A stretch of 64,000 bases of DNA from Artemisia argyi (taxonomy: Eukaryota; Streptophyta; Magnoliopsida; Asterales; Asteraceae), in assembly GCA_030686995.1 (NCBI GenBank), contig CM060707.1, forward strand, positions 79,217,472-79,281,471. Direction: 5' to 3'. The translations under genes were made by a program, and so were the position numbers. Under the pieces are notes generated by a model. The model was not told the DNA's origin, searched no databases, and saw nothing but the letters and a program-made list of their open reading frames with translations. Positions 1 to 10,600 of this stretch are shown here, piece after piece. Positions within the stretch are counted from its first letter, which is position 1, and each line of letters opens with the position of its first letter.

Positions 1-2003
1 TGCAATTTCCGAATATAACTTCACTTTAAAGGTTAATAATCTCTCCCCAAAGTGATGTCATATGGGAATTGCTTACAACGTTACCTACAAGTAAAATTAA
101 CTACAAAACATAAAGCGCAGCAGCTCTGAGAAAGTCTTCATCATCTTCACACTTCACTAATCCTTTCTACTTCATGAAACTTCTCAGCTGCCATCTTTTT
201 ACTTGTAGAAGAACAATGTGAGCAAATATAATTAGGGATTGAATCTGGCCTTTTTACTCTTCTCTAATTAGTGCTCTCCCCTAAATTGACAACTCTTCTG
301 ATAGACGCGCTAAGTCCGAAGAAGTCTTCTGATTAACGTCTTTAGTCTTCTAATCATGCAGCGGAAAATGTAGAACAGATTGTGGACTCGGCCTTCTTCA
401 TGGTTGTCCATTCGGGGCAATAGAATATCAATATCTTTATCTCACCAAATGCATTCCATTTATCTTACATATAACAAATCAGCTCATTATGTACACATGA
501 AACAGTAACACCGAAGTAACAAGTTGAAGTACTGATCATCTTGAATTTGTTGCCCGAAATTGATGACGGTGGATAAGAGAGAAGTACGTAGAAAGAAGAC
601 GAGAGAAGGATATAGAATCAACCAATCTCCAACATAAATCATTAAACCCGATCACGTAAACTTGTTGGAGCTCACCTCGATGTACACATTTCTCTCCCCT
701 AATGGTTGCGATGTATCAAAATCAGCACAATAATGTGTACATAAAGCATTAACTGGAAGCACTTTATCATAATTCGTTTCAGCCCGTGAGAAGATGTCGA
801 TAATCCCAATCTGCTAACAATAGCATTGAATATTGTCTAACTCATTATCAACCCCCTGTATCAAAAACAACGGTTATCTCTAGTAACCGCATGTGAGGAA
901 AATCCAATATGACGAACTTGAGAATGAAGTAAAATCCCCCAGACTTGTGACTTATGCTTGTACTATCCTATGAGTAAGAACAGTGTACCCTATACCCCCA
1001 ACAAAAGTATACATACAAAACCTCTTGACATATCCTCAACTACGTGAGACACTGAGCATGCACTACAATGTAACTCCTTAAAGTGATAGGTATCACCTGT
1101 GAGCACTACAACGTAACTCCTTACATTAGGAATAACTAGATAGCAAAGTCTTCGTCGCTGTGAATTACGTCTCAAACAAGTCACCTTTCGCGAAAGGTGA
1201 AGAAAGAAAGAAGATGAAATAAGTACACGCATTCGTAAAACCTCACTTCAAACCCAGATAGATAATAAAGGATCATCCACATAGTCACAGCTGATGTGCA
1301 TTAAAAACTCTAGTCGTGTTAAAATAAACTCGTGAAGATATATATAACCAAAATACCACTCTTTTTGCCCACAATTATATCAAAAATTAACACAATGTAT
1401 TTAAATACAATTGAGAATAAATTTTCAACCGAATGTGTTAATAATTTCGGATTCAATAACCAATATCCCGCAATCGTATAATCAGCATTCATCCCAATGT
1501 AGTATCTATTAACGAAGATTAAGCCCTGTCCAAAAAATTAATATCTGGTTATGATATAACATTAAGACACTAATAATTCTCATATCCTCAACCCTAAACA
1601 CACAATTAAGTTAACCGCCTCTCATATCTTACCTAACTTTCCATCTCCACATCAAACTCATCTCAACATCAAATCAAAATCATCTATCTCATCTCTTTCA
1701 TCAATCAACAACCAATATCATAACAATCGTAGCAAACGAATATCATCATCAACGTACGCAACTGTATCTTCATTTCCAGCTTAGTCCAAATCAAGAAATG
1801 ACTTCAGGATCCAATGGTGGGTCTCGAGTAGGTTTAATGATTTGTTGTATTCGTTTTAATTGTTGAACAAACAAAGAAAAGAGAATAACAAATTTGTTAT
1901 TTTCTGATCTTATTTGTTCGGATATTTTAATGAAGTATAATCTTCAAAAATTAGTCTATGATGATTTATTTTCTTTCGTTTATTTGACCTTCGAAGGTCT
2001 TGA
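1..2003. other. Unassigned flank; possible 3' part of a disrupted copia element
   Basis: No coding region is supported. On the minus strand several polypurine-tract-like words recur: the complements of ctctccccaa (41-50), ctctcccct (274-282) and tctctcccct (691-700). They resemble the polypurine tract that abuts the copia-1 3' LTR at 2588-2601. Sireviruses are known to carry several such tracts before the 3' LTR, so this stretch could be the 3' non-coding part of copia-2. That is inference: no matching LTR for copia-2 is seen here. Confidence 0.3.
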
Positions 2004-2115
2004 TTATACATGTGAGTATTGGTTGTGACTTAGTATAATTAGCAGTCTTGTTTTATTTTTTCTTTTCGTTTTGGTTAATCTTTGAATCTTGACTGATGAT
2101 GTATTATACTGAAGT

Positions 2116-2587
2116 TGTTGATCCCAGTTGAGCAAACGATGTAATAGAAGTTGACTTAGATTTAATTGTAACTTAAACAAGAACACGAAAATTAATGTTT
2201 ACTTAAGAAGAACAATATATAAACAATCAGCACTTCAATATATTACTAATATATGAGCACTCGACAATGCTAGGGTTTACAACCTTGAAGTGAATCGACT
2301 CTAACAATGATACGTATCTAACTCTAACCCTAGGAACCTCCTTTTATAGACTAAGGAGTCCTAGTCGGTTTACGATAACTTTCTACACAAGATAATATCT
2401 TTTCTATATTTATCTAACCGACTATAGTACATATCAGTTAAGCAGTAGAATAAATTACACTAGCAGCAGAATGTCAGCAGTAGAATAACCAGCAGTAGAA
2501 TGTTTTCACTAGTAGTAGAATCATTTACTCTAGCAGCAGAATAACACTTAGAATATTTCTGAGGCAGCGGAATCTTTAAACCTAACA
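2116..2587 (-). repeat. copia-1 3' LTR
   Basis: 472-bp copy of the LTR, TG...CA bounded. Compared with the right copy it has a different segment around 2245-2290, so the pair differs by indels as well as point changes, pointing to an insertion that is not recent. Confidence 0.9.
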
Positions 2588-2601
2588 ATCCTCCCCTAAA
2601 C
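2588..2601 (-). promoter_or_regulatory. copia-1 polypurine tract
   Basis: The complement reads TTTAGGGGAGGAT directly upstream (minus strand) of the 3' LTR start. This is the expected position and composition of the plus-strand DNA primer in LTR-element reverse transcription. Confidence 0.8.
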
Positions 2602-2673
2602 TTGATATTTGCTCTCCAAATCATCAAGTTTCTTTAAAGCATAGATAAACACCAAGAGGAAGCTTCCAAACAC

Positions 2674-3612
2674 TTACTTCTTTTGAAATCTCCTTCTTTT
2701 GCTTAGGTCTAGAATCTTTTCATACTTTTGCAGCAACTTGTAAGCTTGGTGATCTGACATGAAATGTCTTTGAAGTTTTAGGAATCCAGGCTTTATCATT
2801 TGACCAAGTATCTCCCTGTTTCCATTCAAACCAGGATAATCTTTTTCTACCAACAAGTAAATAGTGACTCCACCAGCTGATAACTCATGAACACCACAAC
2901 AATGATATAAGAACCATTTGTTTACCTTGTTAAATCTCATTTCTACCCATTCACGATCATTAATATGAGGTTCAAACATTATCCTCAAATTATTATAGAA
3001 TACTCTTTCAAAAGTATTATCCGGTAGTATATTACCATACTTTTCTTTGTATAATCCCCATATAGCAATCACATCATCTCTATCCATATGGAAGAGCATT
3101 TTTGAAAATCCAGTAAACCCTTGAACCACATCATTTGTTCTCTTGAATTCCCAATAACCTTCACTTCCATCTCTGACTCTAAATGTATAGGAGATGATTG
3201 GATGCTTAGCTACTAAAGGATTTGCTTTTTTTTATCTCTGGTTCTTTATGCTCAGCCAGCATTGTAAGAGCCATTAACCTTTCTTGTTCTGTTTGTGAGA
3301 TCTCTTCTTCATCTTTATCCTCCTCTTTCTCAGATCCTGAGCTGCTTTCAATATCAACCTTCCTCTTCTTCCTAGCAAATGTCTTTTTCCTAATTCCTCT
3401 TCTTTTAACACCTAGACTAGGAGAAGTACACTCTCTGCATTACTCTCTTTTTCATTAACTTTCTCTACTATCTTAGGCTCTTCAATTATTGTAGCCTCTT
3501 TCTCTATCACTACTTCTTGCTCTGCTTCTATGATTTTCTCAGGTACCAAATCCTTCTAATTTAGATCAGCAATTTGTTCTTCATCTTCTTTAGATCCAAT
3601 AGCTATGAAGGA
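2674..3612 (-). pseudogene. Extra ORF of copia-1, C-terminal part
   Basis: Downstream continuation of the reading frame at 3615-6275. After a frame change an acidic, Glu/Lys-rich stretch (about 3612-3260) is followed by a 151-codon open segment (3129-2674). This contains a run of tryptophan- and acid-rich sequence and the words CGVHELS and LLVEKDYPG. I recall similar C-terminal segments in many Asteraceae transposon-derived hypothetical proteins, but their role is unknown to me. No membrane segment or catalytic motif is visible. It ends about 85 bp before the polypurine tract, so it belongs to the element rather than to the host. Confidence 0.6.
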
Positions 3613-3614
3613 TT

Positions 3615-6275
3615 CTATCTCTCTCTTGCTTGTTGATGCAATTTGAAGACTCCTGGATCAGATTTGTTCTTCAATTGTACCAGCTTCCAACCCTTCATGT
3701 TCTTCAAATATTGTTCATATTCTTTTCTTTTTTGAAGAGGAGTTGGACCCCTGAGAATCTTTCTTTTCTTTCTTGCAGTAGCAGCTTCTTTTAACTCTCT
3801 TAGCCAAATACCTACATCAAACTCAGGTAATTCTTGTTCTTCAATCTTGACAAACTTTAAGAGCTCAACTTCAGCATTCATTCTTATCTTTTCTGCTTCC
3901 CACTCTTCATAGTCTTTCACAACCATAGCCTCCTTTTCAGCGTGAAGTCTTTCCTTTTCAAGAAGCTCTTGCTCAGCTTGATATTCCTCTTCTTGATATC
4001 TTATAGCAGCATCTTCATTAAACTTTAGCTGTTTCTCTTTAGGCCAAAAGTGAAATGGTAAATCCTTCAAAGGATCTTCTTCAGGTTCTTCAACCGTAAT
4101 GCTCTTACCTTTGCCTTTGTAAGTGTGAGAAAGGGAGCTTGACTTGACAACTAGAGCAGGTTCTCTGATAACCACACCTTTGACAGGTGGTCTTGTAGCA
4201 GATGGTGGTGGTGGTGATTGTTGTTGTTGTGGTTGAGATGGTATAACTTGTTGTTGTTGTGGTGGTTGTGGTTGTGATCCTGATTGTGATGCTGATGCTT
4301 TCTTACTATACAACATCATTGCTTCAGCCATAGAAACATCATCATCCATAAGTTTTGAAGCAGCAGCAGAACCCTGTGCAGCAGCAGAATCTTTTGCACT
4401 AGCAGCAGAATCTATTTTGTTTTGAACATTTGAAGCTTGAGCAGTAGAATCCTGTACTTGAGCAACAAAATCACTTAATCCCCTTATCGCTCCACTCATC
4501 AACTCAGTAGCATTCACAAATTATTCAGGCTCCAAAGTCTTGAGTTTCTCCACCACATTTTCTCGAGTCTTGGTTAACTCTTCCAATACAACCTCATGAC
4601 CTTGCCTATCAGCAACCACAAACCCATCCACATCTTCAGGACTCTCTACCTCTATACCATCTCCCTTAGCAGCAGCACTTTCATCTTTTTCTTGAGCCTC
4701 CCATGAACCTAATATATCATCCTCATTCCTCCCCTGTTTGGGAGCATCCTCAGAGGAACTCACAACCTGTGCTGTGCCAACTTTCTTCAATTTCTTTAAG
4801 TTGGAAGATCTTGACCCCTTTTTACCCTTCAAATCTTGTACCTGCTGCTTCAATAATTTGATCTCCTTGGCTTGAGAAGCTGACAATTGATTGAGGTCAA
4901 GAAGTTAAGACTCCAACGTGTTACATCTTGCCTCCAAGTTTGTACATCTGTCCATCAATTTAGTTATTTGTTTCATCCTAGCCTCATCACTTCGACCTAT
5001 GTAACCTAGTCTGAGATGTGAATCACCGACAATGTCATTGTGTACAGGTATGTCATCCATCAATTCATTTGTTTCATTTCTATCCTCATCACTTCGGTCT
5101 GTGTTATCTGACCCGAGAGGTGAATCAAAGGATGTAAACCCAGCATCAAACCTAGTTTGATCATCTGAGCCCCCTGTATTTGCCATTTGGCTTGGGTTAC
5201 CATCACCTGTTTCAGGTTCAAGAGAACCTTCCACATTAGATGTTTCCAAGTTTGGGGTCTTAGTTATGTTATCCCTGTCCTGTTCTGCTTCTAAGCCACA
5301 AATAGTACGGATAGCCCCTCCCCTCATGTCCTCTCTATCACCTAGGATAGCCTCATCTGCATTACCCATACTAGTATCAACCTGAGGTAGTTTAATACCC
5401 TTTTTGGCTTTCCTACGGATATAGGTCTTTTTGATTGTGGAGGATGTTCCTTCAAAAGTGGTTGTATGAAGGGAATCAGTGGGAGTTCCTGATCCTTCAC
5501 CCTGATTTAAGCTTTGCACAAGTTCCACCATATAAGGAAAAATTGGTGTAACTTTGCCAGAAAAATCTTTTTCATCTTTTTGCAAATAAGAGAATATTTT
5601 TGGCACAAGTTTGGGTGCCTCATAAAATCCTCTATGAGTTTTAGTTTTGGAAATTTGTTTTTCTACAAAGAGTTGCACAAATCTAGGATAAAGCAAATAT
5701 GTACCAGACTCTTTGACGCTTTTTTTTATCATACCTTCTAAAATCAAGTTTGAAAAATTGAAAGGTTTTCCTGTGCTTAGACATATCATAGCAGATGCTA
5801 TAACAGTACTAAACTCATTCCAACCAGAAGTTTGAGGACTTAAACAATGTAGAAGAGTATGAACCAAAAAATTCCAATGAGAACAGAGAAGACCTTTTTG
5901 AAATTTCAAACCATTGTTTTTCTTCTCATATCCCATGTCTTTTAGCCCTTTAAAAATGTCAACTTGTGAAAGATACTTGATTTCCTCATCATCAGCAAAG
6001 AGAAGTGTTTCTCTTATAAATGATTTAGTAACAAGAACCTTTTGGCCGTCAACAATAGCCTTAATTTGTGATTCCCCATTATGAGTTTTGAGTTTAGCAA
6101 TAAGTCAAAACTGTTTAACGAAGGAATTAAATATAGTAGGATTCACAGTTAATGCATACCTAATGGAGGTAGCATTGAGAAAATGTACCATTTCTGTGAA
6201 ACCTTCAGGAACCAAATCTGCATCCAAGAGTGCAATCATGTTGTGACTTTCAGCCTATGTTCTTGTGAATTCCAT
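3615..6275 (-). pseudogene. Extra ORF between RNase H and 3' LTR of copia-1, N-terminal and central part
   Basis: A single reading frame of about 887 codons runs from an ATG at 6275 to 3615 on the minus strand. It is interrupted by four in-frame stops: at the seventh codon, near 6108, at 4905-4903 and at 4521-4519. The first third is a mixed hydrophobic/charged globular-looking region (about 6240-5560). The middle is rich in Ser, Gly, Asp and Asn with a basic IRRKAKKG patch. The last part is a likely coiled coil with heptads of Lys/Leu/Glu (4880-4800, 4020-3850) and a Gln/Pro-rich run (4300-4190). Its place after pol is where Sireviruses carry an env-like ORF. No signal peptide or transmembrane helix is obvious, so env function is not supported. 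Related proteins in Asteraceae are, as I remember, usually annotated as hypothetical. Confidence 0.65.
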
Positions 6276-6784
6276 GATTTAGGGTTTCTGAAATTAGGGG
6301 TTTTTGATTTTGATGATAATTGTGTGTTAGGGTTTGATTAAACTTCAATTGTGAGCGCGTAAGACTAATTGGGAGATCCAATTAGGTTTTTAAACCCTTT
6401 GAAAGAAGTTACATAACCGTCCCTGTAGTTTGAATTTTAGCAACAGAACCCAACAGTAGAATTAGCTGTAGAATCTTTTGCCTAGCAACAGAATACTTTT
6501 GCCAAGCAGCTGAATGTCCGCAAACTAATCCCAAACACCATCTTCTCATCATCAATTGTTTCAAAAAGCACTTATCCTACAAAAAAATTAGTCCAACACC
6601 AGCAAAACACACAAAATACCCATTCATTCTAATCACAACACTTAGTCATAACTGGCAGTAGAATTAAGCAACTATAGTTATAACTAGCAAAAGAATCCAA
6701 AAGTAGCAGCAGAAAAAACTTTTATGATTAATAACAGCACAAATACCTTACAAAACTTTACAAAAACAAAAAGAGATAAGGTTT

Positions 6785-7538
6785 TTAGAGATTGATCATT
6801 CCAATACTTGCAATTAAAAATTGAAATCTCCCAACATCAAAATGTTTTGTGAGTAAATCAGCAACATTATTGTCAGTATGGATTTTAAGAATTTGAATCA
6901 ACTTCTTTTCATAGCAATCTCTTATAAAATGATGTCTTATCTCAATATGCTTTGTTTTAGAATGAAAAACAATATTTTTAATTATGCATAGTGTGCTGTT
7001 ATTATCAATATGAATTTTGGTGTTCATAAAATTGTACCCATAGTCCAACAATTTATTTTGCATCTAAAGCACTTGACCACAACAACTTGAAGCAGCCATA
7101 AACTGAGCTTCAGTTGTAGAATTTGCCACCACTGTTTGTTTCTTACATTGCCATGACACCAACCTGCTTCCAAGAAATTGACAACCTCTAGTTGTGGATT
7201 TCCTATCCAAGCTAGCCCCAGCATAGTCACTATCAGAATATGCCACCAAATCAAAAGGTGAATCCTTATGATACAAAAGGCCCAAATTAGGTTGATGCCT
7301 CAGATATCTAAAGATCCTCTTCACTGCATTGAGATGTAATTCTTTGGGATTAACTAGATATCTTGCACAGGCACATACAGCAAACATAATATCTGGCCTT
7401 GAAGCTGTAAGATACATCAATGAACCAATCATTGACCTGTACACAAATGAACATCCACCTCTTTACCATATTCATCTTTAAGCAATGGTTTGTTGGTCTC
7501 CATAGTTGTCTTTGCAGGCTTTGCATCTTCAAATCCAA
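6785..7538 (-). pseudogene. copia-1 RNase H region of pol
   Basis: The stretch contains the copia RNase H signatures YRSMIGSLMYLTASRPDI, YSDSDYAGASLDRKSTT and FLGSRLVSWQCKKQTVVANS, followed by TTEAQF, in the order expected for Ty1/copia pol. RNase H degrades the RNA template during reverse transcription. The frame changes near 7444 and again a stop breaks it at about 7064, with the C-terminal DNNSTLCIIKN and TKHIEIRHHFIRD part continuing to 6785. It is decayed but easily recognised. Confidence 0.9.
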
Positions 7539-7667
7539 ACTTCTTCAAATAGTATTTACATACTTATCTTGACTGATAAATATTCCATCTTCCTTTTTTC
7601 TGACGTGTAAGCCTAAGAAGAAAGTGATTTCCCCCATAGAACTCATAGCAAACTTATCCTTCATAAG

Positions 7668-8336
7668 TTACTCAAATTCTATACACATAGCTTTGTTTAT
7701 AGACTCAAAGATGATGTCATCAACATAAACTTGAACCAGCAGAATATCATCCTTGTGCCTTTTGAGAAACAGAGTCTTGTCAATCTTGCCCCTACTAAAT
7801 CCAGACACCAACAAGTAGGTTGACAATATGTCATACCAAGCTCTAGGAGCTTGATGTAAACCATACAGTGCTCTTTTCACCTTGTAAACTTTATCAGGAA
7901 AATCAAGATCTTCAAAATCAGGTGGTTGAGACACGTATACTTCTTCTTTAATTGTCCCATACAGAAAAACACTTTTAACATCCATTTGATACACCACAAA
8001 ATCTTTATATGAAGCATAAGCCAAAAACAATCTAATGGCCTCAATCCTTGCCACATGTGCAAATACTTCATCATAGTCAATGCCCTCTTGTTGTGTGTAT
8101 CCTTGAGCAACTAATCTTGCCTTGTTTCTGATCACAATACCTCTTTCATCTCTTTTGCATCTAAAATCCCATTTGGTTCCAATGGCCCTTTTTCCATTTG
8201 GTAAATCAACAAAGGTCAACACTTCTTGTAGTCTAAATTGTAGAAGCTCATATTGCATAGCCTCCACCCAACTTGGATCTTGTAATGCTTTATAGGCATT
8301 CTTGGGTTCTACTTGTAAGAGAAAACAGGCAAACAA
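7668..8336 (-). pseudogene. copia-1 reverse transcriptase
   Basis: 222 open codons carry the copia RT core: [71 protein letters not shown] and the catalytic YVDDI box (plus-strand about 7709-7732). The usual MDVKTAFLNG is altered to [10 protein letters not shown], a sign of drift. The frame is closed by a stop at 7668 before the RNase H part. RT copies the element RNA to DNA inside virus-like particles. Confidence 0.93.
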
Positions 8337-8363
8337 GCAGTTTTGAAGATCTTTGTGACTGTT

Positions 8364-9067
8364 TCATTGATGAAGAGATCTTGCAAAGAAACCTTGATGA
8401 GCTTGATCTTTCTGCTCTTTAGCCATCTTTCTTGTTAAAACAGATGCGGATGGATCATCAAGAATTTGATCTTTTGGGTGATTATTATGAACTCTTGTAG
8501 TTGGTACAGGACTGACAGGAATATTGAGTTCCATGTTGTTAATATCAACCTCCGCTCCAAAAAGTGGACCATCAAGAGCCTCATCATCTGTGTCATAATA
8601 AATATGTTCCAAAGGAGGCACGTTTGGATCATCAGGGTAGTTTGGATCAGCAAAAGATCTACCGTGTTTATCAACAGAAGGAAACTTTGGTGAAGAAGTA
8701 GAATCTCTTGGTACAACAGTAGAATCTTTTGGTATAGTAGTTGAATCTTTTAGCCTAGCAGTTGAATTATCTGGCCTAGCAGTAGAAACTTCTGGTGCAG
8801 CTGTAGAATCAAAGTTTCTGCTGCTAGTGAAAATGCCAATGTCATTAACTGAGATAGATTCTTTATTATGCACTTCTTCAACAATTTGTGGTCCTTCATT
8901 AACCACCTTTTCAGCATCAAAAGGTATATCATCACCTTTTTATCTCTTTTGGGCTCATCATGAACAATATCCTCCTCTAGTGAACTCTGAGTCTTTTTAG
9001 ATGGAACAGTGGTTGGACCAAACTTTAACTTCTCGATCAAAACAAACTCTTCTTGAGGTGTTGACAC
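8364..9067 (-). pseudogene. copia-1 linker between integrase and RT
   Basis: Low-complexity Ser/Thr/Pro/Asp-rich region (TARPDNSTARLKDSTTIPKD and similar) joining the integrase C-terminus to RT, as in other plant copia polyproteins. It is shared between two frames, with a frame change near 8900. The repeated word gtagaatc/gcagtagaa on the plus strand (8698-8810) also occurs in the LTRs and elsewhere in this element, making an internal simple-repeat family. Confidence 0.7.
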
Positions 9068-9079
9068 TTCAGCATTTAT

Positions 9080-10282
9080 TTATGCGGAATCATTAACTTT
9101 TGTACCTACAAAACTGTTAGTGTATGTACCTGTAATCACTGGCTCATAATTCATGGTTTCGGTTAGCATATCAATATTAAAGAGCCATTCTAGTCCTTTC
9201 CCTGCAACATTAGGTATATTTTCACTAAACCTAATATGAAAATTCTCCTCTATATGTTTGGTTCCCTTATTGTAAACTCTCAAAGCTCTACTGTTTATTG
9301 AGTAACCAACAAAATATCCTTCATCAGCCTTTTTATCAAACTTGCCTAGTTGGTCTTTGGTATTCAAGATAGTAACAGGACACCCAAATGGTTTAAAGAA
9401 AGCTATCATGGGTTTCCTACCATGAAACAATTCATAAGGGGTCTTGTTATGAGGCTTAACTACCTTACTCCTATTTTGCACAAAGCATGCAGTGTTCACT
9501 ACTTCAGCCTAAAAAAGTATAGGTAACTTCGAATCTGACAACATAGTCCTAGCAGCCTCAATCAATGTTCTATTTCTCCTCTCAGCTACACCATTTTGTT
9601 GAGGAGTTCTAGCAACACTGTACTGTCTTAAAATACCCTTTCCCACACAAAACTGATTCATTACATTATTCTTAATCTCAGTTCCATTGTCACATCTGAT
9701 TATCTTAACTCTTTGATTTATTAGGTTTTCTACTATAGTTATAAATTCCTTAAGAATCTCTGTTGTTTCATCCTTAGAAGCTAGAAAGAACACCTAAGTA
9801 AATCTACTAAAGTCATATGTGACAACTAGGCAATATGTTTTCTTATTCAGACTACTCAAAAAAATAGGTCCAAATAAATCCATATGAAGCATATGCAAAG
9901 GCTGAGTAATAGAGTTTACAACTTTTGACTTAAAAGAAACTCTGTGTTGTTTACCCTTTTGACAGGCAACACAGGTTTCAATATTTTTAAAAACTTTTGT
10001 AGGTAAACCTCTAACAAGGTTATCCTTGACCAATTTATTCATTGTTTTGAAATTTAAATGTCCAAGTCTTTTATGCCGTAATTTGGATTCTTCAAGAGTG
10101 GCCTTTGCAATTAGACAAGTCAAAGATCTTTTGGGAACTATGTTCTTTATATGATCACTATATATATTTTTAATTCTAGGGACTCTCAGTAGCACAAACC
10201 TATAATTTGGCAACTGAAAATCAGGAGAAAGGATAAGACATTCAGTGTCTATAAAGAGAACAAAGTTCCTCTTGTCACGCAT
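9080..10282 (-). pseudogene. copia-1 integrase with GAG-pre-integrase zinc region
   Basis: From 10282 the frame shows the H-H-C-C zinc region (HKRLGHLNFKTMNKLVKD then CVACQKGKQHR). The catalytic core follows: the first Asp in HMDLFGPIF, the second in IIRCDNGTEIKNN, and the Glu in QQNGVAERRNRTLIEAARTM. It continues through NRSKVVKPHNKTPYELFHGR. All lies in one phase but with stops at about 9794 and 9500, so it is three open segments. Integrase inserts the DNA copy into host chromatin. Confidence 0.92.
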
Positions 10283-10299
10283 TTGTTAGACACTAAAAA

Positions 10300-10595
10300 G
10301 GTTAAACTTAAGTCCATCTATAAGGTATAATTTTTCAAAACTCAAATTTCCTGTTCTTAATGTACCTCTTCCAATAATCTTTCCTCCTTTTGGATCATTC
10401 CGAAAAGTAACATATCCACTATCAAAAGCTTCAAAATCTTCAAGTTGGGACAAGTCACCTGTCACATGTCCACAACATCCACTATCTATAATAAAAATTT
10501 CTTTTAGCTCCTCTTGTAGATTGCCCTGTACATGAAAAGTAGAGAAATTAGTTTCTCACGGGGACCCAAGCCATTACTACTTGGATCTGCCTTGT
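10300..10595 (-). pseudogene. copia-1 protease region
   Basis: The complement of about 10450-10500 encodes IIDSGCCGHVTGD, matching the copia aspartic protease active site (D-S-G followed by a C/H-rich stretch). The region is cut at 10596-10600 by the insertion of the non-autonomous LTR element, whose target duplication is CAAAT. The part upstream in element sense resumes at 21635. Confidence 0.75.
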
Positions 10596-10600
10596 CAAAT

